From NCBI GenBank assembly GCA_945863085.1, contig CAMBCD010000020.1, positions 1-16,448 on the forward strand: a stretch of 16,448 nucleotides of DNA, written 5' to 3'. Positions 6,407 through 13,763 of the stretch are shown here, piece by piece. The number at the start of each line of letters is the position of its first letter. The first letter of the stretch is position 1. The translations under genes were made by a program, and so were the position numbers. The stretch comes from Bordetella parapertussis (GTDB lineage Bacteria > Pseudomonadota > Gammaproteobacteria > Burkholderiales > SG8-41). The notes under the pieces are model-generated. The model was not told the DNA's origin. It saw nothing but the letters and a program-made list of their open reading frames with translations, and did not search any database.

Positions 6407-7417
6407 ATGAGGAACGCCCATACCGACCCGTCGCCTAAGACTTCCTGGCATTTTTTGATCACACTAGCAGCGGCCTTGGGTTACGCTTTTGCCGCGTCAA
6501 CGCCCGCAATGGCTCAAAACGCGACGTACCCCGCAAAAAGCGTACGTATCATCGTGCCATTTCCCGCCGGCGGCGGTGCCGACTCCATAACGCGCGTTAC
6601 AGCCCAAAAACTCTCCGACGCGATGGGGCAGCAGTTCATCGTGGAAAGCCGGGCGGGGGCCAGCGGAAATATTGGCTCTGAATTCGTTGCCCGATCATCC
6701 CCTGATGGCTATACATTGCTAAGCAGCAGTAGCACCATGATCACCGCAGCAGCACTTGCCAAGGTTCCGTTCGACGTGGTCAGGGACTTTGTACATATTT
6801 CGACGATCGCCACCTCCTGCCTGCTAATCGCAGCCCACCCTTCAGTGCCCGCAACAACGATGAAGGAACTCGTCAATATTGCCCGTAGAAAACCCGGAGA
6901 AATCAGTTATGCCTCCTCGGGATCCGGAACTTCAGCTCACATGCTGGGAGAGCTGTTAAGGCAAACTGCAGACGTCAATATGCTGCATGTTCCCTACAAG
7001 GGCAGCGCCCCCATCATGACAGCCCTGCTCAGCGGTGAAGTCGCAATTGCAATGCCTAATCTGGCAGCAGCCGCTCCTTTCGCAAAATCAGGCAGACTGA
7101 AGATTCTGGCGATCACGTGCTCCCGTCGCGATAGTTCCATTCCAAATACACCAACGATTGCCGAGGCCGGCTACCCAGAAGTCGAGTATTTGACGTGGTG
7201 GGGGTTGTCAGCGCCAACAGGCACACCCAGCAATATTGTTGCCCGTCTTAATCAAGAAATAACTAAGATAGTTCAACTTCCTGAAGTTGTTAAGAACCTT
7301 GCCAATCAGGGGGCAGAGGCACGTGGCACACCCGTAGACGAGTTCAACAATTACGTGCGCTCAGAATCGCTTCGGTGGCAAAAAGTGGTAAAGCTTGGCT
7401 CGTTTGACAAGAATTGA
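6407..7417 (+). CDS. TctC/Bug-family periplasmic solute-binding protein
   Basis: The 336-residue product has a Sec signal peptide with a longish N-region, hydrophobic stretch FLITLAAALGYAFAA and likely cleavage after AMA. The mature protein starts with YPAKSVRIIVPFPAGGGADSITR, the Bug-family signature whose loop contacts the carboxylate ligand. Further signatures are RAGASGNIGSEFVARSSPDGYTLL and MLHVPYKGSAPIMTALLSGEV. Such proteins capture small organic acids in the periplasm, classically for a TctAB permease; none is encoded in the window. It is the first gene of the plus arm divergent from the GntR regulator, with a second tctC 77 nt downstream, so the two are probably co-transcribed. A/T content is higher than in the sulfatase or greB region. 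Confidence 0.92.
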   Translation: MRNAHTDPSPKTSWHFLITLAAALGYAFAASTPAMAQNATYPAKSVRIIVPFPAGGGADSITRVTAQKLSDAMGQQFIVESRAGASGNIGSEFVARSSPDGYTLLSSSSTMITAAALAKVPFDVVRDFVHISTIATSCLLIAAHPSVPATTMKELVNIARRKPGEISYASSGSGTSAHMLGELLRQTADVNMLHVPYKGSAPIMTALLSGEVAIAMPNLAAAAPFAKSGRLKILAITCSRRDSSIPNTPTIAEAGYPEVEYLTWWGLSAPTGTPSNIVARLNQEITKIVQLPEVVKNLANQGAEARGTPVDEFNNYVRSESLRWQKVVKLGSFDKN

Positions 7418-7494
7418 AGTTGGGAGAAAAGTGAAAAAATCGGGTCTGCCCCCTCGGGTCCATTTTGTCAGAACACAAAAGATGAAAGAATTCC

Positions 7495-8463
7495 ATGAAG
7501 AACACGACAATCGTAAGCATCATCATGGGCATTGCTGTGCTTGGCAGTACTGTATGCAGCGCACAAACGTTCCCCTCCAAGCCAATACGCATCATCGTAG
7601 GATTTCCGCCGGGGGGCGGCGCAGATGCCGTACCGCGCCTGATCGCGCCCGCCCTTGGTCAGTCCCTGGGCCAGCCCGTCGTTATTGATAATCGACCGGG
7701 TGCGAGTGGGAATATCGGCGCCGAACTCGCAGCCCGAGCAGCGCCTGACGGATATACCCTGCTGAATGTACCGATCACCCACGCCATCAATGTCAGCCTG
7801 TTTCCCAAGATGACTTATGACCCGGTGGCTGACTTTGCTCCTGTAACCATCAACACGTCTTCGGTAAATATCCTAGTAGTACATCCTTCATTGCCGGTAA
7901 AAAATGTAAAAGAGCTGGTTGCACTGGCTCGTGCTCGACCGGGGCAAATTACCTTCGGATCTGGCAGTGTTGGCACTACCCATCACCTTGGAGGCGAATT
8001 GTTTAAATCGTTAGCCAAGGTTGACATGCTGCACGTCCCCTTTAAAGGCGGCGGGCCAGCCATCACAAATCTGCTCGGCGGGCATGTCCAGGTAATGTTC
8101 GCCAGCACGCCAGAGGTTCGCGGCCATATCCAAGACGGCAGATTGCGTGCGCTCGGAGTCACAAGCAGCCATCGATGGCCTTTATTGCCCGAACTGCCAA
8201 CAATTGCTGAGTCTGGAGTGCCGGGGTTCGAAATTACCGGCTGGCTTGCACTGCTCGCCCCTGCGGCCACCCCAAAAGATATCGTCGCGCGACTCAATAC
8301 TGAAGTCGTAAGAATCTTACAAGCGCAAGATGTCAAGGCCAAGATCAATACACTTGGTTTCGTACCGGTCGCAAACACTCCGGAAGAAGCCGCCACACAC
8401 ATCAAGAATGAAATCGCCAAATGGGCCACCATTATCAAGGCCTCTGGTGCTAAATCAGACTAA
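7495..8463 (+). CDS. TctC/Bug-family periplasmic solute-binding protein, second of a tandem pair
   Basis: The 322-residue protein has signal peptide MKNTTIVSIIMGIAVLGSTV, cleaved probably after CSA, then FPSKPIRIIVGFPPGGGADAV (Bug signature), RPGASGNIGAELAARAAPDGYTLL and MLHVPFKGGGPAITNLLGGHV. It is a paralogue of the neighbour at 6407, not a recent duplicate, since many residues differ. The ribosome-binding site is weak (GAAAG about 8 nt before the ATG), so it may depend on readthrough from the upstream gene. Only 36 nt separate its stop from the point where homology to the amidohydrolase resumes. Confidence 0.92.
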   Translation: MKNTTIVSIIMGIAVLGSTVCSAQTFPSKPIRIIVGFPPGGGADAVPRLIAPALGQSLGQPVVIDNRPGASGNIGAELAARAAPDGYTLLNVPITHAINVSLFPKMTYDPVADFAPVTINTSSVNILVVHPSLPVKNVKELVALARARPGQITFGSGSVGTTHHLGGELFKSLAKVDMLHVPFKGGGPAITNLLGGHVQVMFASTPEVRGHIQDGRLRALGVTSSHRWPLLPELPTIAESGVPGFEITGWLALLAPAATPKDIVARLNTEVVRILQAQDVKAKINTLGFVPVANTPEEAATHIKNEIAKWATIIKASGAKSD

Positions 8464-8499
8464 TGCTCCAACGAGCCTGTCGATTGAACATTCTTAACC

Positions 8500-9141
8500 G
8501 CGCATCCCGGCCGCTTCGGCCTGGTCAAACCGGTGGATCCCGATCGTCCCGATGTCGAGGACGTCATCGCCGACTGGAAAAAATCCCCGGGCACGGTGGG
8601 CATCCGCGTGATCCTGAAAAAAGACGGCGGACGCGACCCCAATGACCCGAAGCTGGACCGCATCCTGCGCGCTGCCGTGCGCCATGACTTGCCGGTGAAC
8701 ATCCTGTGCTGGGGCAATATCGACGCCGGCACCACGCTGATCGACCGCCATCCCGAGACGCGTTTCATCATCGACCATCTCGGCATCATGCAGCCGCATG
8801 AACCCGCCGCGCTGGCGGCAGAGCCCTGGGCCGACCTGCCCAAGGTGCTGGCACTGGCGAAACGCCCGAACCTGGTGATCAAGGTCAGCGGCGCCTGCAC
8901 ACTGGCGCAGAAGCCCTACCCCTTTCCCGACATCTGGGATCCGCTGGCGCGCGTGTTTGATGCCTGGGGATTCGAGCGCTGCCTGTGGGGAACCGACTGG
9001 ACGCGGGCGTTTGCCGTGGTCAATTACGAGCAGGCAGTCGAGCCGTTCCGGCTGACGGATCGGCTTAGTGACAGTGAGCGTGCAATGCTGATGGGCGGTG
9101 CCTGCGCGAAGGCTTACCGCTGGATGCCGAAAAAGGCGTAG
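8500..9141 (+). pseudogene. 5'-truncated second copy of the amidohydrolase
   Basis: From the codons for AHPGRFGLV onward this matches residues 68-280 of the amidohydrolase at 2004-2846. I count about 14 amino-acid differences over 213 residues, mostly conservative. The first 67 residues, including the beta-1 metal motif (DSQIH), are gone, and an in-frame TGA (8485-8487) lies just upstream. Translation could only begin at the internal GTG 8533, which has no ribosome-binding site. FIIDHLG and LWGTDWTRA are kept. There are no internal stops or frameshifts, so truncation looks recent. No terminator hairpin follows, unlike the intact copy. Confidence 0.85.
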
Positions 9142-9233
9142 ATACGAATCCCCGTATTTCGCTGCCACCCAGGGTGACTTCCTTCGGGGCACGCTCCATA
9201 CCGGCTACGCTCGCTGCAATTCAAAACCCCTGG

Positions 9234-9253
9234 ATTCCCGCTTGCGCGGGAAT
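9234..9253. repeat. dRS3-like inverted repeat ATTCCCGC-N4-GCGGGAAT
   Basis: Perfect 8-bp arms, ATTCCCGC (9234-9241) and GCGGGAAT (9246-9253), stand in the context TGGATTCCCG...GGGAATGACGG. That context is the familiar ATTCCC...GGGAAT small repeat found dispersed in Neisseria and other betaproteobacteria. It lies between the truncated amidohydrolase and lutA. Confidence 0.7.
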
Positions 9254-9300
9254 GACGGAAACAAGCGCAGGGTGGGTGCCCACGCGGACACCGCCGGAGT

Positions 9301-9336
9301 TGCATGGTGGGCACGCTGCGCTTTGCCCACCATGCA
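9301..9336. repeat. 13-bp perfect inverted repeat, possible terminator of the lutA-like gene
   Basis: TGCATGGTGGGCA (9301-9313) and TGCCCACCATGCA (9324-9336) flank a 10-nt loop. The hairpin lies 8 nt beyond the lutA stop. Similar GGTGGGCA...TGCCCACC hairpins are dispersed intergenic repeats in many Burkholderiales. It lacks a T-run. Confidence 0.65.
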
Positions 9337-9343
9337 TCAAAGG

Positions 9344-10078
9344 CTAGCCGGAAGTTTTCCCCGCCAGCACTTCCGCCACATGCAGCACCTGCGTCTTTGC
9401 GTCCCCGCGCCGGCGCAGCCGCCCTTCGATGTTCAGCATGCAGCCCAGGTCGCCGAGCACCACGGCATCGGCGCCGCTGGCCGCGATGTTTTCACATTTT
9501 CGTTCGGCGATATGCGCGGAGATGTCGCCGAACTTGATCGCGAAGGTGCCGCCGAATCCGCAGCACTGTTCACATTCGTTCATCTCGCGCAGTTCGATGC
9601 CTTCGACCTGCGCCAGCAGCGCGCGCGGCTGCTGTTTAATGCCGAGTTCACGCAGCCCCGAGCAGGAATCATGATAAGTTATTGATTTTATTGATGTTTT
9701 TGACTTCCCCTGATAATGCATCACATTCACCAGGAAGTCCGTCAATTCATGCGTGCGCCCCGCCAGCGCGGAGAGTGCTTCGCGTTCTGCTTCGGGAATG
9801 TCTTTCAGCAAGTCGGGATAATGCGCGCGGATCATGCCGGCGCAGGAACCGGAGGGCGCGACGACATGTTCGCAATCCGCGAATTCACGCGCGAGCTTGC
9901 GCGCCAGCGCGACCGCGGAAGCGCGGTCACCGGAGTTGTAGCCGGGCTGACCGCAGCAGGTCTGCGCTTCCGGCACGATGACTTCGCAGCCGGCGGCCTG
10001 CAGCAACTCCAATGCGGCGAAGCCAATGCGAGGACGCATCAGATCGACGAGACAGGTGACAAACAGACCGACTTTCAT
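9344..10078 (-). CDS. lutA: LutA/YkgE-type (Fe-S)-binding oxidoreductase subunit with two CCG domains
   Basis: The 244-residue protein is the small cysteine-rich type that pairs with LutB and LutC for L-lactate oxidation, related to GlcF and heterodisulfide reductase subunit B. It begins MKVGLFVTCLVD, has a first CCG motif at 41-43 (TCCGQPGYNSG), SGSC about 76-79, HDSCSGLREL about 136-145, and a second CCG at 172-174 (QCCGFGGTF). All expected cysteines are present and length is normal for the family. ATG 10076-10078 is a clear start. No lutB or lutC lies next to it: upstream is a separate tctC and downstream is the repeat spacer. It may therefore act with partners elsewhere or belong to another electron-transfer complex. 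A fossil of a second copy is at 2864-2932. Confidence 0.85.
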   Translation of the reverse strand: MKVGLFVTCLVDLMRPRIGFAALELLQAAGCEVIVPEAQTCCGQPGYNSGDRASAVALARKLAREFADCEHVVAPSGSCAGMIRAHYPDLLKDIPEAEREALSALAGRTHELTDFLVNVMHYQGKSKTSIKSITYHDSCSGLRELGIKQQPRALLAQVEGIELREMNECEQCCGFGGTFAIKFGDISAHIAERKCENIAASGADAVVLGDLGCMLNIEGRLRRRGDAKTQVLHVAEVLAGKTSG

Positions 10079-10168
10079 GCCGCGATCATACGCGCAAAAA
10101 AACAGGCGTAAAAAACATGACCGGACCGCAAGTCAACGCTGTTGTCCGGCAAGCGGGCGGGCCGCTGC

Positions 10169-11173
10169 TTACTTTTTGGTGCCGATGCTCGCCCAAATAC
10201 CGCGGAATTCCTGCGCCTGCCGGTCAAGGAATCCGGCCAATATGGCGCCAGTCATGAAATTCGCTTTCCAGAAATTGCGTTCCAGATCCTTCTGCCACTG
10301 TTCGGATGATGTCGCTTCCTGCAGAGCCTTTTCCCAGAACGCCACATGCTCCCGGCGCATGCCTTTGGGCCCGAGCACGGCTCGCCAGTTGGTGAATTCT
10401 GCGTTGACGCCCTGCTCCTTGATCGTCGGCACATTGGCCAGCGATCCCCAGATGCGCTGGGGTGCGATGATGCCAATCGCACGCACACGGCCGGCGTTGA
10501 TGAACGGTGGTGCGTTGGCTGCGGTACCACTGACAATTTCGATTTCGCCACCGAGCATCGCGGTGATCGCCTCGCCAGCCGAGCGGTACGGCACCCAGCG
10601 CCCCTTGGTCACATCAACACCCATGGCTTTCACGGTGACCGCAGCCGCGGTGTGCGAACCGGCGCCCAGCCCCGGACCAAAACCGATGGCCAGCGCGGCG
10701 GGATCCTTGAGCAGGCGCTGGCGTACGTCAGCCATGGTCTTCAGCGGAGAGTCCGCGCGCACCAGCAGGATGAAATAATCATCAAACAGCAGTGCCAGCG
10801 GCGTCACGTCGCGATGGCCGATGCTGTGCGCCCCCATCACCGGGTTGGACACCAGGTTGGTGGTGCCAATGGCGATGGCATGGCCATCGGCGCCTCGATC
10901 ATTGAGATAACTCCAGGCGATGCCGTTGCCCGCACCCGGTTTGTTGACGACGATCACCGGTGAACCTATGGTGCGTTTTTCATCCCAGATTTTTTGCAGC
11001 ACGCGCGCTGTGAGATCAAGGCTCCCGCTCGGAGCCGAGCCCGCGATGAAGGCCACGGGACGGGTCGGCTGCCAGCCCTGGGCGGCATGTGCCGCCACAA
11101 AGACCAGGGCCAGCACAGCGCCGCAGGTGATAACGCACAAGCGCGCAAATAACGGTGCTTGCCGTGTTTGCAT
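10169..11173 (-). CDS. TctC-family periplasmic solute-binding protein, divergent from a sulfatase
   Basis: The start is ATG 11171-11173, with GAGGAG (11181-11186) 7 nt upstream; the longer reading frame upstream of it is not coding. The 334-residue product has signal peptide MQTRQAPLFARLCVITCG with hydrophobic core AVLALVFVAA, cleaved probably after AHA. The usual PFPPGGGxD loop is replaced by AGSAPSGSLDLTAR, putting it in a divergent TctC branch. KPGAGNGIAWSYLNDRG and GFGPGLGAGSHTAAAV are further conserved parts. It shares a 178-nt divergent promoter region with the sulfatase, so the ligand may be a sulfated or related organic acid. That link is inference only. Confidence 0.9.
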   Translation of the reverse strand: MQTRQAPLFARLCVITCGAVLALVFVAAHAAQGWQPTRPVAFIAGSAPSGSLDLTARVLQKIWDEKRTIGSPVIVVNKPGAGNGIAWSYLNDRGADGHAIAIGTTNLVSNPVMGAHSIGHRDVTPLALLFDDYFILLVRADSPLKTMADVRQRLLKDPAALAIGFGPGLGAGSHTAAAVTVKAMGVDVTKGRWVPYRSAGEAITAMLGGEIEIVSGTAANAPPFINAGRVRAIGIIAPQRIWGSLANVPTIKEQGVNAEFTNWRAVLGPKGMRREHVAFWEKALQEATSSEQWQKDLERNFWKANFMTGAILAGFLDRQAQEFRGIWASIGTKK

Positions 11174-11180
11174 ATCGTGA

Positions 11181-11186
11181 CTCCTC
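11181..11186 (-). promoter_or_regulatory. Ribosome-binding site fixing the tctC start at 11173
   Basis: GAGGAG on the minus strand lies 7 nt before ATG 11171-11173. It decides against starts up to 74 codons further upstream. Confidence 0.75.
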
Positions 11187-11351
11187 GGTAATGGATGTCG
11201 GCGCGCCGGAACAGCGGCCATATTTTTTCCGATTCTGGCGTACTTGGGAAATTTACGCGAGAACACCACGCAAGTTGTGGACGTACAGTGGTTTTGGATT
11301 ACCCTTGCACTTTCAAAACACATCATCAAAAAATTCATTGGAGTCCAATCC

Positions 11352-12740
11352 ATGAGCACCAGCCCGCCCAACATCGTACTGATCCTTGCCGACAACCTGG
11401 GCTGGGGTGAACCCGGCTGTTACGGCGGCGGGCTGCTGCGCGGTGCGCCCACGCCGCGCATCGATGCGCTGGCCGCGGCAGGGCTGCAGCTTCTCAACTT
11501 CAATGTCGAAAGCGATTGTGTGCCGACACGTTCGGCGCTGATGACCGGCCGCCACCCGATCCGCACCGGCGCGCTGCAGTCGGTGCCGGCGGGTCTGCCG
11601 CAGGGCATCATTCCCTGGGAAATCACGCTGGCGCAACTGCTGAAACAGCAGGGCTACGCCACCGCCATCCATGGCAAATGGCACCTGGGTGACCGCAAGG
11701 GGCGTTTTCCGACGGACCGCGGATTCGACGAGTGGTACGGCATCCCGCGCACCACCAACGAAAGCATGTTCACCAGTTCCGCGGGTTATGACCCGAAGGT
11801 CACGCCGTTGCCGTATGTGCTGGAAGCGCGGGCCGGCGAAATCCCGCGCGAAGCCGCGCTCTACGACCTCGACATGCGCCGCCGCATCGACGGTGAACTG
11901 GTCAGCCGCGCGCAGGAATTCATCACGCGGCAAAACAAGGCCGGCAAGCCCTTCTTTTCCTATGTGCCGCTGACGCAACTGCACTATCCGACGATTCCGC
12001 ATCTCGATTTCTCCGGCAAAACCGGCGCCGGTGATTTTGCCGATGCCATGGTGGAAATGGATCACCGCGTCGGACAACTGGTCGATACCGTGGACAAGCT
12101 CGGCATCGCGGGCAACACGCTGTTCATTTTTGCCAGTGACAACGGCCCGGAATTCCGCCGGCCGTGGCGCGGCTCGGCCGGCATGTGGCAGGGCACCTAT
12201 CACACCTCGATGGAGGGCGGGCTGCGCGCGCCCTGCCTGCTGCGCTGGCCGGGGCACATCGCCGCGGGCGGCGTATCCAACGAAATCGTGCAGGTGACCG
12301 ACCTCTACACCACGCTGGCGCGCGTCGCCGGCGCAACGCTGCCGGCAGACCGTCCGATCGACGGCATCGACCAGCTCGATTTTTTTACCGGCAAAACTTC
12401 AAAGTCGGCACGCGAAGGCCTGGTGTTTTACATCAAGACGGAATTGCGCGCCGCGAAATGGCGTGAATGGAAACTGCACCTGGTCTGGGAACCCGAGCCC
12501 AATGCCGGCGCCAACCATCTTGAATCGCCGCTGCTGTTCAACCTGGTGCAGGATCCGAAAGAGGAAACCGACGTCAACACCACGGCGAGCTGGGCGCGCA
12601 CGCCGCTGCGCCGGATGATCCACGATTTCCAGGAAGGGCTGAAACGCAATCCGCCGATTCCTCCCGGCGCACCCGATGACTATCGCCCGGCGGCCAAACC
12701 GGCGGCGACATGCGGGGAATCGAAGGGAAAACCCAGGTAA
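11352..12740 (+). CDS. Sulfatase (arylsulfatase-type, Cys-type formylglycine site)
   Basis: ATG 11352 follows TTGGAG at about 9 nt and begins directly with the sulfatase fold (PPNIVLILADNLGWG), giving 462 residues; the longer upstream frame has no support. The maturation motif CVPTR (56-60, C-x-P-x-R) provides the Cys oxidised to formylglycine. HGKWHLG gives K109 and H111, LTQLHYP gives H211, and ASDNGPE gives D263 and N264, all catalytic or metal-binding positions. The usual first metal pair DD is D14-N15 here. No signal peptide is visible, so the enzyme is probably cytoplasmic and acts on an imported sulfate ester. It is divergent from a tctC gene and converges on the protease-like gene at 12792. 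No formylglycine-generating enzyme gene is in the window. Confidence 0.9.
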   Translation: MSTSPPNIVLILADNLGWGEPGCYGGGLLRGAPTPRIDALAAAGLQLLNFNVESDCVPTRSALMTGRHPIRTGALQSVPAGLPQGIIPWEITLAQLLKQQGYATAIHGKWHLGDRKGRFPTDRGFDEWYGIPRTTNESMFTSSAGYDPKVTPLPYVLEARAGEIPREAALYDLDMRRRIDGELVSRAQEFITRQNKAGKPFFSYVPLTQLHYPTIPHLDFSGKTGAGDFADAMVEMDHRVGQLVDTVDKLGIAGNTLFIFASDNGPEFRRPWRGSAGMWQGTYHTSMEGGLRAPCLLRWPGHIAAGGVSNEIVQVTDLYTTLARVAGATLPADRPIDGIDQLDFFTGKTSKSAREGLVFYIKTELRAAKWREWKLHLVWEPEPNAGANHLESPLLFNLVQDPKEETDVNTTASWARTPLRRMIHDFQEGLKRNPPIPPGAPDDYRPAAKPAATCGESKGKPR

Positions 12741-12791
12741 ATAAAATATTAAATAAAATCAAATACTTATGAATCTCACTCAGCAATCTAC

Positions 12792-13763
12792 TTACACCAT
12801 GCGCCACGGCCGCAGATAGGACAGCCGGTCACTGGTCTGCACGATCAGGTGCTTGACCACCTTGTCGCGGACGATGTGCAGCGTGACGTCGCCGCCGGCG
12901 CTGCTGGACCACAGGCTTTCGTAAAACTCGCTCTGGCTGCCGATGGAATCGCCGCCGATGCCGAGAATGATGTCGCCGCGCTTGAGGCCGGACAGGTCGG
13001 CCGGCGAATCGGGCAGCACGCGCGTGACCATCAGGTGTCCATCGACCTCCTCGGTGTTGAGTCCCAGCCAGGGCCGCGCGGCGCCGCGGCGGCGGCCATC
13101 ACTCACCAGGTCGTCGAGTACATCCTTCAGCAGGTTGATCGGCACGAACATGTTGCCGGGAAACGCGACGCCGGCATTGAGCGCATCGCTGACCCATAAC
13201 GAGGCAATGCCGACCAGCCGGCCGTTGCCGTCGAACAGGGCGGCGCCGCTGTGTTCGTAGCGCGGCGGCGCGGTGAACAGGGCATCATCGATCATGTATT
13301 CCCACCAGCCGGTGAAGCGGCGCCGCGACACCAGCGCAGCCCCAGTGACGCCGCCGGCGCCGGTATGACCGGCAACGACCAGGCTTTGCAGTTCGCCGAG
13401 ATTGCTTGAATCGCCGAGTTCCACCGGGGCGCAGGGGGGCGGCGGCGAAGCACGCAACAAACCAAAACCGGTGGCATGGTCAAAACCGACGACACTCGCC
13501 GGGTAAATTTTGTTGTCGCTGGTCATCACCAGTATCGATGCCGCTTCCAGCACCAGGTAACCGATGGTCAGGATCAGGCCGTTGCTGTCGATGACAATGC
13601 CGGTGCCCTCGCGATCGGCGCCCAGCGTGTCCGCGGTGCGCGCGCCATCCACCGCGCGGATGGACAGTTTTACCACCGCATCAAGCGGCGGCGTGATCGG
13701 GCGCGGGATGCCGTTGGTGGCGCGCCAGGCTGCGACGGAAGCAGCGAACAGCGAGGCCGTCAT
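12792..13763 (-). CDS. HtrA/Deg-like protein with PDZ domain, probable pseudoprotease
   Basis: The 323-residue protein has a trypsin-like domain of the Deg family (about 28-215) and one C-terminal PDZ domain (about 228-310; PWLGLNTEEV, VLPDSPADLSGLKRGDIILGI). The framework is plain: GTGIVIDSNGLIL (53-65) and VELGDSSNLGE (114-124). The catalytic triad is broken: Tyr69 (TIGYLV) replaces the His of TNxHV, Gly99 (HATGFGLL) replaces the Asp of TDLAL, and only Ser172 remains, in HSGAAL rather than GNSGGPL. It should not cleave peptides by the normal mechanism and may act as a peptide-binding or scaffold protein. No strong signal peptide is visible. Its ATG overlaps the greB stop (ATGA, 13760-13763), so the two genes are translationally coupled. 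Confidence 0.85.
   Translation of the reverse strand: MTASLFAASVAAWRATNGIPRPITPPLDAVVKLSIRAVDGARTADTLGADREGTGIVIDSNGLILTIGYLVLEAASILVMTSDNKIYPASVVGFDHATGFGLLRASPPPPCAPVELGDSSNLGELQSLVVAGHTGAGGVTGAALVSRRRFTGWWEYMIDDALFTAPPRYEHSGAALFDGNGRLVGIASLWVSDALNAGVAFPGNMFVPINLLKDVLDDLVSDGRRRGAARPWLGLNTEEVDGHLMVTRVLPDSPADLSGLKRGDIILGIGGDSIGSQSEFYESLWSSSAGGDVTLHIVRDKVVKHLIVQTSDRLSYLRPWRMV

Noticed and set aside
8494..9192. A 232-codon minus-strand open frame opposite the truncated amidohydrolase (a similar one lies opposite the intact copy at 1950-2504)
   Set aside because: Both occur because the two copies share sequence; the plus strand carries the recognisable family motifs.
9142..9343. Possible CRISPR or integron array in the repeat spacer
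   Set aside because: The repeats are two unrelated single dyads without regular spacing.
10346..10963. Plus-strand open frame of 205 codons opposite tctC
   Set aside because: Antisense shadow; the minus strand has the signal peptide and TctC motifs.
11313..12257. A 314-codon minus-strand open frame inside the sulfatase gene
   Set aside because: It is a high-GC shadow of the sulfatase, with Arg/Ala/Gln-rich low-information sequence and no ribosome-binding site.
12741..12791. Terminator between the convergent sulfatase and pseudoprotease genes
   Set aside because: The 51-nt gap is A/T-rich, but I see no stable hairpin.
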